Of a stretch of 64,000 nt of DNA, positions 25,266 through 34,093 are shown piece after piece. Position 1 is the stretch's first letter; every line of letters starts with the position of its first letter. Both the position numbers and the translations under genes were made by a program. Source of the DNA: an uncultured Clostridia bacterium (GTDB lineage Bacteria > Bacillota > Clostridia > Christensenellales > Borkfalkiaceae); assembly GCA_947629675.1 (NCBI GenBank), contig CANREM010000004.1:1-64000 (forward strand), read 5' to 3'. Below the pieces are notes generated by a model, which saw nothing but the letters and a program-made list of their open reading frames with translations, made no database searches and had not been told where the DNA came from.

Positions 25266-26579
25266 ATGAAAAAGTTTTCTGCTCTCGTAATAGGTTTTAT
25301 ACTCGCCGTTTCCATTTGCTTTTTTGCAGGTTGTGAAGCCAACGATCCCACCCCTTCTACAACACAACCGACGGACGATACACCGGTAACGGTCATTGAA
25401 GGGCTATATAAATATACAGAGGTTTCCGGTGGGTATTCTATAGGATTGTGTAAAGGTATGTCGTTTTCAAAAAAACTTTCTTTGCCGTCTCAATTTCGAG
25501 GAAAAGAAGTGGTTGAAATTGCCGAGGAGGGATTTAAGGACGCGACTGCGCTTTTTACGCTCGAAATACCCAATACGGTTATTTTAATAGGGGCAAAAGC
25601 ATTTAGCGGGTGTGTTAATCTTTATCGTGTTGTACTTGGAGAAAGTCTAGCTGCAATTGCTCCGGATGCTTTTTCGGGTTGTCATAAATTATTGGAAATT
25701 TATAATCTTTCCAAACTTTCTCTATTACCGGGAAGCGAAGGGTTAGGTTCCGTTGCCGCAAACGCCTTGAATATTTATAATAATGATGATGGTCAAAGCA
25801 AAATAAATTATGACAACGACTTTGTATTTTACACTGATGAAGATACGGTTTTTCTCATTGCTTATGTGGGCAATGATGAAAAGATTGTGCTTCCCACAAG
25901 TAATCAACAATATGTAATTTTTGACTATGCTTTCAGCTATTGTTCAATGACCTCTATTACACTACCAGATGAAATACCTTATATTGGGGAAGGAACATTT
26001 TATTCTTGTAAAAAACTTTTGGGTATCAATATACCCGATGGCGTGGCATCTATAGGGGCAAAGGTTTTTTACAATTGTAGCGCGTTGAAACAAGTCACGC
26101 TTCCCGATAGCATACTAACAATTGGCTCTGCGGCTTTTCAAAATTGCATTGCATTAGAAAACATTGAATTGCCCGACAAGTTGATTATAATCGAAGATAA
26201 TACTTTTAATGGTTGTACCGCTTTATCGCAAGTGGCATTTCCAAGTTTTTTATTAGTAATTGACGAAAAAGCCTTTTGCAATTGCACTTCTCTCTTGGAT
26301 TTGGAACTTCCGGAGTGTGTTATTGGAATAAAGAGAGAGGCATTTAGCTATTGCAGTGGCTTAAAGAGCATAATTATTTATAACAATGTGACGAAAATCG
26401 AATATCATGTGTTTTATGGGTGTATGAACCTTGCGAAAATTAAATATCAAGGCACAATGGATGAATGGAGCAATATTGAAATCAACAACAGAGTGGATAA
26501 TATACGAGCCTTTAACATTGTTTGTACAGATGGGACCATTCAAAGAATACCTAATATGCCACAAGGCGATTCTCAATAA
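25266..26579 (+). CDS. AT-rich BspA-like leucine-rich-repeat lipoprotein
   Basis: A 437-residue lipoprotein. The signal peptide ends FFAGC (lipid on Cys23). LRR_5/BspA repeats fill the rest (FSGCVNLYRVVLGESLAAI, FQNCIALENIELPDKL, FCNCTSLLDLELPECV), closing with the WSNIEI motif typical of these proteins. The ATG at 25266 follows AGGAGGT by 5 bases. The gene is strikingly AT-rich (17 G or C among bases 25801-25860), unlike its GC-rich surroundings, which suggests recent acquisition. It has no promoter that I could see and may be read from the preceding lipoprotein gene. Confidence 0.88.
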   Translation: MKKFSALVIGFILAVSICFFAGCEANDPTPSTTQPTDDTPVTVIEGLYKYTEVSGGYSIGLCKGMSFSKKLSLPSQFRGKEVVEIAEEGFKDATALFTLEIPNTVILIGAKAFSGCVNLYRVVLGESLAAIAPDAFSGCHKLLEIYNLSKLSLLPGSEGLGSVAANALNIYNNDDGQSKINYDNDFVFYTDEDTVFLIAYVGNDEKIVLPTSNQQYVIFDYAFSYCSMTSITLPDEIPYIGEGTFYSCKKLLGINIPDGVASIGAKVFYNCSALKQVTLPDSILTIGSAAFQNCIALENIELPDKLIIIEDNTFNGCTALSQVAFPSFLLVIDEKAFCNCTSLLDLELPECVIGIKREAFSYCSGLKSIIIYNNVTKIEYHVFYGCMNLAKIKYQGTMDEWSNIEINNRVDNIRAFNIVCTDGTIQRIPNMPQGDSQ

Positions 26580-26602
26580 CTACAATTGTAACCACATAAA
26601 TC

Positions 26603-26640
26603 TCGGGCGGGAGGGGAGCCTTCCGCCCGAATGCTTTTCA
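26603..26640 (+). terminator. Possible weak terminator after the AT-rich lipoprotein gene
   Basis: TCGGGCGG (26603-26610) pairs with CCGCCCGA (26623-26630) and is followed by ATGCTTTTC. The stem is strong but the T tract is short. Confidence 0.5.
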
Positions 26641-26684
26641 ATGTTCCATTGTTGCAAATTCCCCGTAAAAATTTCGTTAAATCC

Positions 26685-26713
26685 TTGTGTTTTTGAAAGG
26701 GATATGGTAAAAT
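26685..26713 (+). promoter_or_regulatory. Promoter of the NifU-like/GGGtGRT operon
   Basis: TTGTGT (26685-26690) and TAAAAT (26708-26713) are 17 bases apart. The predicted leader is about 42 bases and contains GGAGG before the ATG at 26762. Confidence 0.65.
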
Positions 26714-26761
26714 AATGCAGAAAATGTTTCCCATAGGGAAAAGGTAATCGGAGGATTTCAA

Positions 26762-27463
26762 ATGCAATATTCACGCGAAGTGGAAAATATGTGTTGCGTT
26801 GCGAAGGGGCCGAAGCACGACCCCGCTCCCATTCCCGAAGAGGGCAAGTGGGTGTGCGCAAAGCAGATCACGGACATCAACGGCTTTACCCACGGCGTGG
26901 GCTGGTGCGCCCCGCAGCAGGGTGCCTGCAAGCTCACCCTCAATGTGAAGGGCGGCGTTATCCAGGAGGCCCTCGTCGAAACGATCGGCTGTTCTGGCAT
27001 GACGCACTCGGCGGCAATGGCGGCGGAAATTCTTCCCCACAAGACCATTTTGGAAGCCCTCAACACCGACCTTGTGTGCGACGCCATCAACACCGCCATG
27101 CGCGAGCTGTTCCTTCAAATCGTGTACGGCAGAACGCAGTCCGCGTTCTCGGACGACGGGCTCGTCATCGGCGCGGGACTTGAAGATCTCGGCAAGGGAC
27201 TTCGCTCGCAGGTGGGTACCATGTACGGGACCGCGGCGAAGGGCGTGCGCTATCTCGAGATGGCGGAGGGGTATGTCACCCGCCTCGCACTCGACAAAGA
27301 TAACCAAGTCATCGGCTATGAATTTGTCTCCCTCGGCAAGATGACCGACTTCATCAAGAAGGGCCTTACCCCCAACGAGGCTTGGGAGAAGGCGATGGGG
27401 CACTACGGCAGGTTCGCGGAAGATCAGGGTGCGGTCAAATACATCGACCCCCGCAAGGAATAA
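26762..27463 (+). CDS. NifU-like iron-sulfur scaffold-related protein (GGGtGRT partner)
   Basis: A 233-residue cytoplasmic protein. The segment LTLNVKGGVIQEALVETIGCSGMTHSAAMAAEIL resembles the NifU/IscU scaffold core around the second cluster cysteine (Cys77). Other cysteines are Cys11, Cys12, Cys32, Cys49 and Cys56. The C-terminal half (from about 150) has no assignment from sequence alone. It lies 11 bases before the GGGtGRT gene and the two surely form one transcription unit. By homology it may bind an iron-sulfur cluster or deliver one to its partner; the real function is not established. Confidence 0.75.
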   Translation: MQYSREVENMCCVAKGPKHDPAPIPEEGKWVCAKQITDINGFTHGVGWCAPQQGACKLTLNVKGGVIQEALVETIGCSGMTHSAAMAAEILPHKTILEALNTDLVCDAINTAMRELFLQIVYGRTQSAFSDDGLVIGAGLEDLGKGLRSQVGTMYGTAAKGVRYLEMAEGYVTRLALDKDNQVIGYEFVSLGKMTDFIKKGLTPNEAWEKAMGHYGRFAEDQGAVKYIDPRKE

Positions 27464-27474
27464 GGAGGTGCAAA

Positions 27475-28476
27475 ATGGCTCTGTTTGAAGGATATGAGAG
27501 AAGGATCGACAAGATCAACTCGGTTTTGAAGGAATACGGCATTTCCTCCGTCGAGGAATGCAAGGATATCTGCCTTGCCAAGGGCGTAGATTGCGATAAG
27601 ATCGTGCGCGGCACCCAGCCCATCTGCTTCGAGAATGCGGTCTGGGCCTACACCGTGGGTGCGGCCATCGCCATCAAGAAGGGCTGCAAGAAGGCGGCGG
27701 ATGCGGCGGAAGCCATCGGCATCGGCCTGCAATCCTTCTGCATCCCCGGCTCTGTCGCCGAGAACAGGCAGGTCGGAAGGGGCCACGGGAACCTCGGCAA
27801 GATGCTCCTTTCCGAGGAGACGGAATGCTTCTGCTTCCTCGCGGGGCATGAGAGCTTCGCGGCGGCCGAGGGCGCAATTTCCATTGCGATGAACGCGAAC
27901 AAGGTGCGGAAGAACCCCCTCCGCGTCATTTTGAACGGGCTCGGCAAGGATGCGGCGATGATCATCTCCCGCATCAACGGGTTCACCTATTGCGAGACGG
28001 TGTTCGACCCCTACACCGAGACGGTGAAGGTCACAAATCAGATCGCCTATTCGGACGGGCCGCGCTCCAAGGTCAAGTGCTACGGCGCGGACAACGTTCC
28101 CGAAGGCGTCGCCATCATGAAGCTCGAGAAGGTGGGCGTCTCCATCACGGGCAACTCCACCAACCCCACGCGCTTCCAGCACCCCGTCGCGGGCACCTAT
28201 AAGAAGTGGTGTGTGGAAAACGGCGTGAAATACTTCTCCGTCGCCTCGGGCGGCGGCACGGGCAGGACGTTGCATCCCGACAACATGGCGGCAGGTCCTT
28301 CGAGCTATGGCATGACGGACACGATGGGCAGAATGCACTCGGATGCGCAGTTTGCCGGCTCCTCGTCCGTCCCCGCGCACGTCGAGATGATGGGCCTCAT
28401 CGGCATGGGCAACAACCCGATGGTCGGCGCGACCGTCGCCGTTGCCGTTGCCGTCCAGGAAGGCATGGCAAAGTAA
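27475..28476 (+). CDS. GGGtGRT protein, function unknown
   Basis: A 333-residue cytoplasmic protein with the diagnostic ASGGGTGRTLHPDN (about residues 257-270). It also has IPGSVAENRQVGRGHGNLGKMLLSEETECF and YGMTDTMGRMHSDAQFAGSSS, all highly conserved in this family. No enzymatic activity is established. Glycine-rich loops suggest nucleotide or cofactor binding (inference). The ATG at 27475 follows AAGGAGGTG by 5 bases. It is paired with a NifU-like gene immediately upstream. Confidence 0.9.
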   Translation: MALFEGYERRIDKINSVLKEYGISSVEECKDICLAKGVDCDKIVRGTQPICFENAVWAYTVGAAIAIKKGCKKAADAAEAIGIGLQSFCIPGSVAENRQVGRGHGNLGKMLLSEETECFCFLAGHESFAAAEGAISIAMNANKVRKNPLRVILNGLGKDAAMIISRINGFTYCETVFDPYTETVKVTNQIAYSDGPRSKVKCYGADNVPEGVAIMKLEKVGVSITGNSTNPTRFQHPVAGTYKKWCVENGVKYFSVASGGGTGRTLHPDNMAAGPSSYGMTDTMGRMHSDAQFAGSSSVPAHVEMMGLIGMGNNPMVGATVAVAVAVQEGMAK

Positions 28477-28488
28477 GAAGCAAGCGGG

Positions 28489-28518
28489 GAGCGGGCGAAC
28501 ATGCCCGCTCTCTTGATA
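28489..28518 (+). terminator. Hairpin after the GGGtGRT gene
   Basis: GAGCGGGC (28489-28496) pairs with GCCCGCTC (28503-28510), followed by TCTTGATATTTT. It may partially terminate or separate the GGGtGRT pair from the DUF1295-GH31 genes. Confidence 0.5.
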
Positions 28519-28533
28519 TTTTGGGGGAAAGGT

Positions 28534-29394
28534 ATGAAAAACATCTCACGGGCGATGAGCTTTTTCATCATATTTCTCATCTATGTGTTCGCTGCGGGTG
28601 CGGGCGTCGGGATCTACCTCGCGCTCCCGCTTTCCTTCTGGTTGAAGCTCCTCATCGCGGACATGGGTGCCACGGTTTTCGTCTTTATCTTCAGTCTGAT
28701 CTTCAGGAACGCCTCCGTATACGACCCGTATTGGAGCGTCCAGCCCATCGTCATCGTGCTGGCTTTTGCCTTCCGCGAAGAGCCTCTCTCCGCCGTCCAC
28801 ATCCTGCCGCTCGTCGCTGTTCTCGTATGGGGCATCCGTCTCACGGCGAATTGGGCGTACACCTTCCGCGGGCTGGGCCATGAGGATTGGCGGTACCGGA
28901 TGCTCAGAGAAAAGACGGGAAAATTTTACCCCGTCATCAACTTTTTGGGCATCCACATGGTGCCCACCCTCGTCGTCTACGGATGCGTGCTTCCCGTCGC
29001 GTTCACCTTTATGGAGAACCCCGCGTTCAATGCGGGTTGCGCCGTCTTTTTCGTTCTCTCCATTCTCGCCGTCCTCTTGCAGGGCACGGCGGACTGCGAG
29101 ATGCACGCCTTCAGAAAGAAGGGCACGGGCGGATTTATAAGGAGCGGCCTCTGGAAATATTCCCGCCATCCCAACTATCTCGGCGAGATCGCGATGTGGT
29201 GGGGCGTTGCGCTCGCCTTCGTCTGCGTCATGCCGCACCGCTGGTACCTCATTGCGGGGGCGTTTGCAAACACCCTCCTCTTCCTTCTCGTAAGCATCCC
29301 GATGGCGGACAAGCACCAATCCCGCAAGCGGGGATTTAAGGCATATAAGCAAAACACCCGCATGCTTTTCCCCATCTATAAGAAACAAAAATAG
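28534..29394 (+). CDS. DUF1295-family membrane protein (steroid-5-alpha-reductase-like)
   Basis: A 286-residue integral membrane protein with about seven helices. The family core is VYDPYWSVQP (about residue 65), WAYTFRGLGHEDWRYRMLRE, and near the end GLWKYSRHPNYLGEIAMWWG, which resembles the NADPH-binding region of isoprenylcysteine methyltransferase and steroid 5-alpha-reductase relatives. The substrate is unknown. The ATG at 28534 follows GGGGGAAAGG. The GH31 gene begins 9 bases downstream, so the two are cotranscribed. Confidence 0.85.
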   Translation: MKNISRAMSFFIIFLIYVFAAGAGVGIYLALPLSFWLKLLIADMGATVFVFIFSLIFRNASVYDPYWSVQPIVIVLAFAFREEPLSAVHILPLVAVLVWGIRLTANWAYTFRGLGHEDWRYRMLREKTGKFYPVINFLGIHMVPTLVVYGCVLPVAFTFMENPAFNAGCAVFFVLSILAVLLQGTADCEMHAFRKKGTGGFIRSGLWKYSRHPNYLGEIAMWWGVALAFVCVMPHRWYLIAGAFANTLLFLLVSIPMADKHQSRKRGFKAYKQNTRMLFPIYKKQK

Positions 29395-29403
29395 GAGCGA
29401 ACA

Positions 29404-31848
29404 ATGCGTCTTTTCGATCATCTTGTCGCCGAGACCCGTCCCAAGGCAAATGAGAAGAACATCCTCTTCTGGCGGGATTACCGCGTCACCGTCCTCGGCG
29501 AACGGCTCTTCCGTCTCGAGCATAGTCCTTCGAAAAAATTCCGCGACGACGCCACACAGGTGGTATGGTTCCGCGACATGGTACCCACAAATTTCGTCAC
29601 ACATGAGGACGAGACCACGTTTACCGTCCGGACTTCGGCGTGCAAACTCATCCTCCGCGAGAAGCGGGAGGACTGCGCGGTGGAGCTGGACGGGGAGAAG
29701 ATCGCACTCGACAATGGGGAGAACCTTCTCGGCACCTACCGCACCCTCGACGGCTGCGACGGCGACGTATACACCTATGGCAAGATCCCCGAAAAAATCA
29801 GGCTCGGCATGGGCGTATGTGCGAAAAACGGCGTCGCGCTCTTCGATGACGCCGCCTCTCTGACGCTCGGGGAGGACGGCGAAGTACACCCCGAATGCGG
29901 GGAGGGGACGGACGAATACATCTTCGCCTTCGGGAGCGACTACCGCGCCGCGGTGCGCGCCCTCTACATGCTCACAGGCCCCACGCCCATGATCCCGCGG
30001 TACGCCCTCGGGAATTGGTGGAGCCGCTATCACGCCTATTCGGATCGGGAGTATCTCACCCTTCTCGAGCGGTTCAAGGCATATCATGTCCCGCTCTCGG
30101 TCGCTACGATCGACATGGATTGGCACTATTCCTACTCCGTCGAGGAGGACTGCGGCCTCAAGGCGACGGGGCGCAACACCCGCGTCTATGGCGTCACTCC
30201 CGATAACGTCGGCTGGACGGGCTACACCTGGAATACGCACCTCTTCCCCGACCACGCGGGCTTTTTGAAGGAACTGTCCGCCCGCGATCTCAAGGTCACC
30301 TTGAATTTGCACCCCTCGGGCGGCGTGCGCTGGTGGGAGGCGCAGTACGAGGAGATGTCGCGTGCAATGGGGCGGGACCCTTCCAAATTCCTTCCCGTCG
30401 CGTTCGACTTCTCCGACCCCGCCTTCATCAACAACTATTTCGCCATCCTGCACAGGCCGTTCGAAGAGGAGGGCGTGGAGTTCTGGTGGGTGGATTGGCA
30501 GCAGGGGACGCAGTCCGCATTGGAGGGGCTGGACCCCCTCTGGGCACTCAACCATTACCACTATCTCGAGGCAAAGAGGACGCACGCCGCACCGCTCATC
30601 CTCTCCCGCTATGCGGGGATCGGGTCGCACCGCTATCCCGTCGGCTTCTCGGGGGACACCCTCATCACATGGAAGACGCTTGAATATCTCCCCGCTTTCA
30701 CCGCGACTGCCTCCAACATCGGCTACACGTGGTGGAGCCACGACATCGGCGGCCATCAGCAGGGGGAGACGGACGGCGAACTCTACGTCCGCTTCATCCA
30801 GCTCGGCGTGTTCAGTCCCATCTGCCGGTTGCACAGTAGCTGTTCGGAGACGGTCACCAAGGAGCCGTTTGCCTATTCGAACGGAAGAGGGGAGATCGCC
30901 GCGAATTTCTTGCGCCTCCGCCATCGCCTCGTTCCCTATCTCTACACGGCTGCCCGCCGCACCCATACGGAGGGGATCGCGCTCATCGAGCCGCTCTACT
31001 ACCGCAACAAAGAGGAGGAGGCGTATCGCTTTGAGAACGAGTACTACTTCGGCAGCGAGCTTCTCGTCGCCCCCGCCACCGAGAAGTGCGGCAGGGACGG
31101 CTATGCCCGCGTGAAGCTCTTTTTCCCCGAGGGCGTCTGGACGGACGTCTTTACGGGCGAATGCTTTGCAGTCGCTGCGGGCGGACAGAAAAAAGCCCTC
31201 CTCCGCACCCTCGACGAGATGCCCGTCTTTGCCAAGGCGGGCGCGGTCGTGCCCCTCTCCTTGGACGAGGGGAACGGGGTGAAGAACCCTGAAAAACTCG
31301 AAGTGCGCGTCTATTGCGGCGACGGCCATTATACGCTCTACGAGGATACCATGTCCGAGGATGGCGTGCGAGAATTCTATACCGACTTCGACATGGTAGC
31401 GGGAGATGGCATGCAAAAACTGCACATCTCCTCGCACGGGAATGAGGGCGTCGTGCCCGCAACGCGCAAGCTCCTCGTGCGCTTTGCCGACGTTCCCGAG
31501 GGGGAGGTAAAACTGCTCGTCGACGGAGAGGAGCGGGCAGCCGCGCCCCTGCTTTCGGACGAGCTTGCCGTGGAAGTTCCCTTCGGGGCGGGGAAGGAAT
31601 ATCTCATCGAAGCGACCTTCCCGCAGTCGACGATCGTGGATCGGCTCATCCGCTCCGCCCACCGCATTTTGACGCGCGCGGAGTGCAACAACGACCGCAA
31701 GGAGGCCGTCTGGCAGACCGTCCGCCGCGCCTCTACGCTCGCCGAATACACCTCGGCGGTTCGCCTCTCCATGCTTCCCGCCACGGTAAAGAGCCGCCTT
31801 CTGGAGGCCATTCCCAAACGCCGCCGAAGGGACAAAAAGACGGATTGA
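29404..31848 (+). CDS. Glycoside hydrolase family 31 (alpha-glucosidase type)
   Basis: An 814-residue cytoplasmic enzyme (no signal peptide). The N-terminal ~190 residues are a beta-sandwich. The barrel contains IDMDWHYSYS, LNLHPSGGVRWWEAQYEEM, the nucleophile aspartate in FWWVDWQQG (near residue 364) and the acid/base aspartate in GFSGDT (near 418), followed by WWSHDIGGHQQGETDGELYVRF. C-terminal sandwich domains follow residue 560. GH31 enzymes cleave alpha-linked glucose or related sugars; WVDWQQG is a subfamily variant, so the exact sugar is uncertain. The start is preceded by AGGAG. Confidence 0.93.
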   Translation: MRLFDHLVAETRPKANEKNILFWRDYRVTVLGERLFRLEHSPSKKFRDDATQVVWFRDMVPTNFVTHEDETTFTVRTSACKLILREKREDCAVELDGEKIALDNGENLLGTYRTLDGCDGDVYTYGKIPEKIRLGMGVCAKNGVALFDDAASLTLGEDGEVHPECGEGTDEYIFAFGSDYRAAVRALYMLTGPTPMIPRYALGNWWSRYHAYSDREYLTLLERFKAYHVPLSVATIDMDWHYSYSVEEDCGLKATGRNTRVYGVTPDNVGWTGYTWNTHLFPDHAGFLKELSARDLKVTLNLHPSGGVRWWEAQYEEMSRAMGRDPSKFLPVAFDFSDPAFINNYFAILHRPFEEEGVEFWWVDWQQGTQSALEGLDPLWALNHYHYLEAKRTHAAPLILSRYAGIGSHRYPVGFSGDTLITWKTLEYLPAFTATASNIGYTWWSHDIGGHQQGETDGELYVRFIQLGVFSPICRLHSSCSETVTKEPFAYSNGRGEIAANFLRLRHRLVPYLYTAARRTHTEGIALIEPLYYRNKEEEAYRFENEYYFGSELLVAPATEKCGRDGYARVKLFFPEGVWTDVFTGECFAVAAGGQKKALLRTLDEMPVFAKAGAVVPLSLDEGNGVKNPEKLEVRVYCGDGHYTLYEDTMSEDGVREFYTDFDMVAGDGMQKLHISSHGNEGVVPATRKLLVRFADVPEGEVKLLVDGEERAAAPLLSDELAVEVPFGAGKEYLIEATFPQSTIVDRLIRSAHRILTRAECNNDRKEAVWQTVRRASTLAEYTSAVRLSMLPATVKSRLLEAIPKRRRRDKKTD

Positions 31849-31854
31849 CCGGCC

Positions 31855-31886
31855 GCACCGACGCCCCTGCGTCGGTGCTGTTTTTA
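31855..31886 (+). terminator. Terminator of the GH31 gene
   Basis: Stem GCACCGACGC (31855-31864), loop CCCT, GCGTCGGTGC (31869-31878), then TGTTTTT. Confidence 0.9.
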
Positions 31887-31893
31887 TCATAAA

Positions 31894-31930
31894 TAAAAAA
31901 GCCGCCGCGGGAGGTGAAGCACGCGGCGGC
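31894..31930 (-). terminator. Terminator of the permease gene (minus strand)
   Basis: Stem GCCGCCGCG (31901-31909) with CGCGGCGGC (31922-31930), followed on the minus strand by TTTTTTATTT. It sits back to back with the GH31 terminator. Confidence 0.9.
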
Positions 31931-31978
31931 GAAAGGGTCTCTTCCGGACATGGTTGGGGCAAAAGAGCCGAGAAGCTA

Positions 31979-33274
31979 TTAAATCATCACGAGTTGCAAA
32001 GTGCCGAGGGCGGCCGCAAGAGCGGGAATAGAGACGGCGGCACCGTACATCACGAACTTCCCGTAGCCGTACTTCACCTCGTGGCGGGAGAGGATGGAAC
32101 TCCACATAAGCCCCGCCAGCGCGCCCACGGGAGTGAGAAGTGCCCCAAGATTCGAGCCAATGACCGTCGCGAATACGGCGGGGAGCGACCCTGTTCCCTC
32201 GAGGACGGAGGAGAAGAACACGCTCATCGGGATGTTGTTCACGAGGTTGGAGGCGGCGAAGGAGGAGAGGCCGTATTTGAGGACGGGAAGGCTGCCCCCG
32301 AAGAAGGCGGCGATCGCGTCCGTCACCCCCTTTTCGTCGAGGGCGACCACCATGACGAACATGGCAAGGACGAAGGGGATGAGTTCGTAAGGGGCGCGCT
32401 TCACACAGCCGAGAAGGACGCGCGGCCTTTCCTTTTTTATAATAGAATAGACGCCCGTGAAGAGGAAGAGGCTTCCCACGGCGCAGAGGGCGACGATCCA
32501 CATGGGGAGGCCGAAGTACGGTCCGACGGCGAGAAGGAGGGTACAGGCCGCAAGGTGGGCGATACCCACGCCGAGCAAAACTTTGTCGGGCATCTCGACG
32601 ACCTCCTCGCACCGCTCGATGGGGGCGGAGAGCTTTTTGCGGAAAAGAAGCCATAGGACGAGCAGGGCGACCCCGCCCGCGCACACGGTGGGGGCGATCA
32701 TGTATTCGACATAGGAAAAAAAGTCCACGCCGAACGCGCTCGCGAGATAGATGTTCGTGGGATTTCCGATGATGAGAGCCATGCTCCATGTGTTGGCGGC
32801 GGTAAATTCCGCGACGAGATAGGGCACGGGATCGATCTTCGCATGCTTTGCAAAGTAGCAGATGAAGGGGGTGAAGGAGAGGATGATGATGTCGTTCGAG
32901 GTGAACACGGTGAGCGCGGAGACGGTGAGGTAGAGGAGGAAGAAGAGCCGCCTCTGGCTCGTTCCCGACTTGCGCAGAACGACGTTCGCAAAGAAGTGGA
33001 AGAACCCGAGTTCGTCCAAAAAGACGGAGAGGACCGTCATCGAGAGGAAGAGGGCGAGAATTTTGAGAGGATTGACGGCGGTGTCCGCGATGAGCGCGGA
33101 GCCGACGGCCCCCGGGCTTACCTGTCCGCTCGCAAGGAGGACGCACGCTCCTATGAGGGTGACCACCCAGAAGGAGGAGATGCGGATCCTGCCGAGTTTT
33201 ATCTTCGGAACGAAGAGTACGGCAAGGATCATGCAAAGACATGTCACGGCAAAGATGGTAAGCGTTGCGGCCAT
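31979..33274 (-). CDS. SLC13/ArsB-type anion permease
   Basis: A 431-residue membrane protein with about twelve hydrophobic helices, of the ion-transporter superfamily that includes ArsB, NhaD and SLC13 carriers. The conserved hairpin motifs are VFTSNDIIILSFTPF, IIGNPTNIYLASAFGV and, in the second half, SNLVNNIPMSVFFSSVLEGT and IGSNLGALLTPVGALAGLMW. The substrate cannot be told; arsenite, dicarboxylate or sodium/proton exchange are all possible. The ATG at 33274 follows AGAGGAT. A longer start at 33343 lies inside the promoter -35 box and is rejected. Confidence 0.85.
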   Translation of the reverse strand: MAATLTIFAVTCLCMILAVLFVPKIKLGRIRISSFWVVTLIGACVLLASGQVSPGAVGSALIADTAVNPLKILALFLSMTVLSVFLDELGFFHFFANVVLRKSGTSQRRLFFLLYLTVSALTVFTSNDIIILSFTPFICYFAKHAKIDPVPYLVAEFTAANTWSMALIIGNPTNIYLASAFGVDFFSYVEYMIAPTVCAGGVALLVLWLLFRKKLSAPIERCEEVVEMPDKVLLGVGIAHLAACTLLLAVGPYFGLPMWIVALCAVGSLFLFTGVYSIIKKERPRVLLGCVKRAPYELIPFVLAMFVMVVALDEKGVTDAIAAFFGGSLPVLKYGLSSFAASNLVNNIPMSVFFSSVLEGTGSLPAVFATVIGSNLGALLTPVGALAGLMWSSILSRHEVKYGYGKFVMYGAAVSIPALAAALGTLQLVMI

Positions 33275-33314
33275 TTCTATCCTCTTTTCCCCCTCGGGGG
33301 AAACAACGGCGATA

Positions 33315-33343
33315 ATTTTAGCACGCACCAAAGGGAATGTCAA
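33315..33343 (-). promoter_or_regulatory. Promoter of the permease gene
   Basis: On the minus strand TTGACA (33343-33338) and TAAAAT (33320-33315) are separated by 17 bases. Transcription would start near 33308. Confidence 0.85.
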
Positions 33344-33442
33344 TCAAATGCGGGCAAAAGACGCTTTCGGCAAAAAAATTGTTTTTTCGACGAAAAAAAA
33401 CAAAAAATCCCAAAAAAATTCGCCGATAAACCCTTCAAATCG

Positions 33443-33471
33443 TTGACACCCACTTGACGAAGTGCTAAAAT
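33443..33471 (+). promoter_or_regulatory. Promoter of the S10 ribosomal operon
   Basis: TTGACA (33443-33448) and TAAAAT (33466-33471) are separated by 17 bases. Predicted start near 33478, leaving a leader of about 262 bases before rpsJ. No other strong promoter is seen until the alpha-operon promoter at 46.5 kb. Confidence 0.88.
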
Positions 33472-33477
33472 AAACAA

Positions 33478-33739
33478 GGCTGTGTCTCCATGCACAGGCA
33501 TTTGCCGCGTGCAAAACGTGCGTGTAGGGTTGAGGCGGGAAGTTACTGAAAAATCGAGGACGAAAGCCCCTCGGCAGATAATTTCCGCTGACAAATGTGG
33601 GACTTTGATTCCTGCGACGGACCGAGGCTTTTGCGAGAAAACACCGCAAAACGAGTGTTTTTTTGATGAGACAGCCTCGACACACACGGATGCGTTGATG
33701 CAGACTAACAAGTTCGTATAAGAGTTAAGGAGCAAAAAA
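33478..33739 (+). promoter_or_regulatory. Structured leader of the S10 operon with attenuator-like hairpins
   Basis: CGAGGCT (33623-33629) pairs with AGCCTCG (33673-33679). Inside, TTTTGCG (33629-33635) can pair with CGCAAAA (33645-33651), or AAAACAC (33638-33644) with GTGTTTT (33655-33661). The second hairpin is followed by a T run through 33664, so it is terminator-like, and the two hairpins cannot form together. Earlier in the leader CTGTG/CACAG forms a small stem. This looks like ribosomal-protein autoregulation or attenuation, but no known leader class was matched. Confidence 0.55.
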
Positions 33740-34039
33740 ATGGCAAGTCAGAAAATCAGGATCAAACTTTCGGCGTACGACCACGAACTCGTGGACCAGG
33801 CTGCGAGCCGCATCGTCGAGACGATGCAGAAGGGCGGCGCGAAGATCTCGGGACCCATCCCGCTTCCCACGGAGCGCGAGATCGTCACCATCCTCCGCAG
33901 TCCCCATAAAGATAAGGATTCGCGCGAGCAGTTCGAACTCCGCACCTACAAGAGGATCATCGACATCTATTCGCCCAACGCGAAACTGCTCGACAGCATC
34001 CATCTTCCCGCGGGCGTCGATATCAAAGTGAAGTTGTAA
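33740..34039 (+). CDS. rpsJ: Ribosomal protein S10
   Basis: 99 residues, part of the 30S head; S10 (NusE) also joins the antitermination complex. Signatures are [17 protein letters not shown] and [19 protein letters not shown]. It is the first gene of the S10 operon and carries GGAG ahead of the ATG. It sits after a long structured leader. Confidence 0.97.
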   Translation: MASQKIRIKLSAYDHELVDQAASRIVETMQKGGAKISGPIPLPTEREIVTILRSPHKDKDSREQFELRTYKRIIDIYSPNAKLLDSIHLPAGVDIKVKL

Positions 34040-34093
34040 TACTGCGCAGGCGGTATTCGCGATATATAAAAAGGAAAGGAGTGAACTTTATCT

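Noticed and set aside
28546..31962. A 1138-codon open frame on the minus strand across the DUF1295 and GH31 genes
   Set aside because: It is antisense to two genes with clear family motifs, its translation is rich in Arg, Gly, Asp and Glu without any recognisable domain, and it results from the GC-rich third positions of the real genes.
33276..33343. Upstream TTG start for the permease
   Set aside because: It coincides with the -35 hexamer of the gene's own promoter, so it cannot be in the mRNA.
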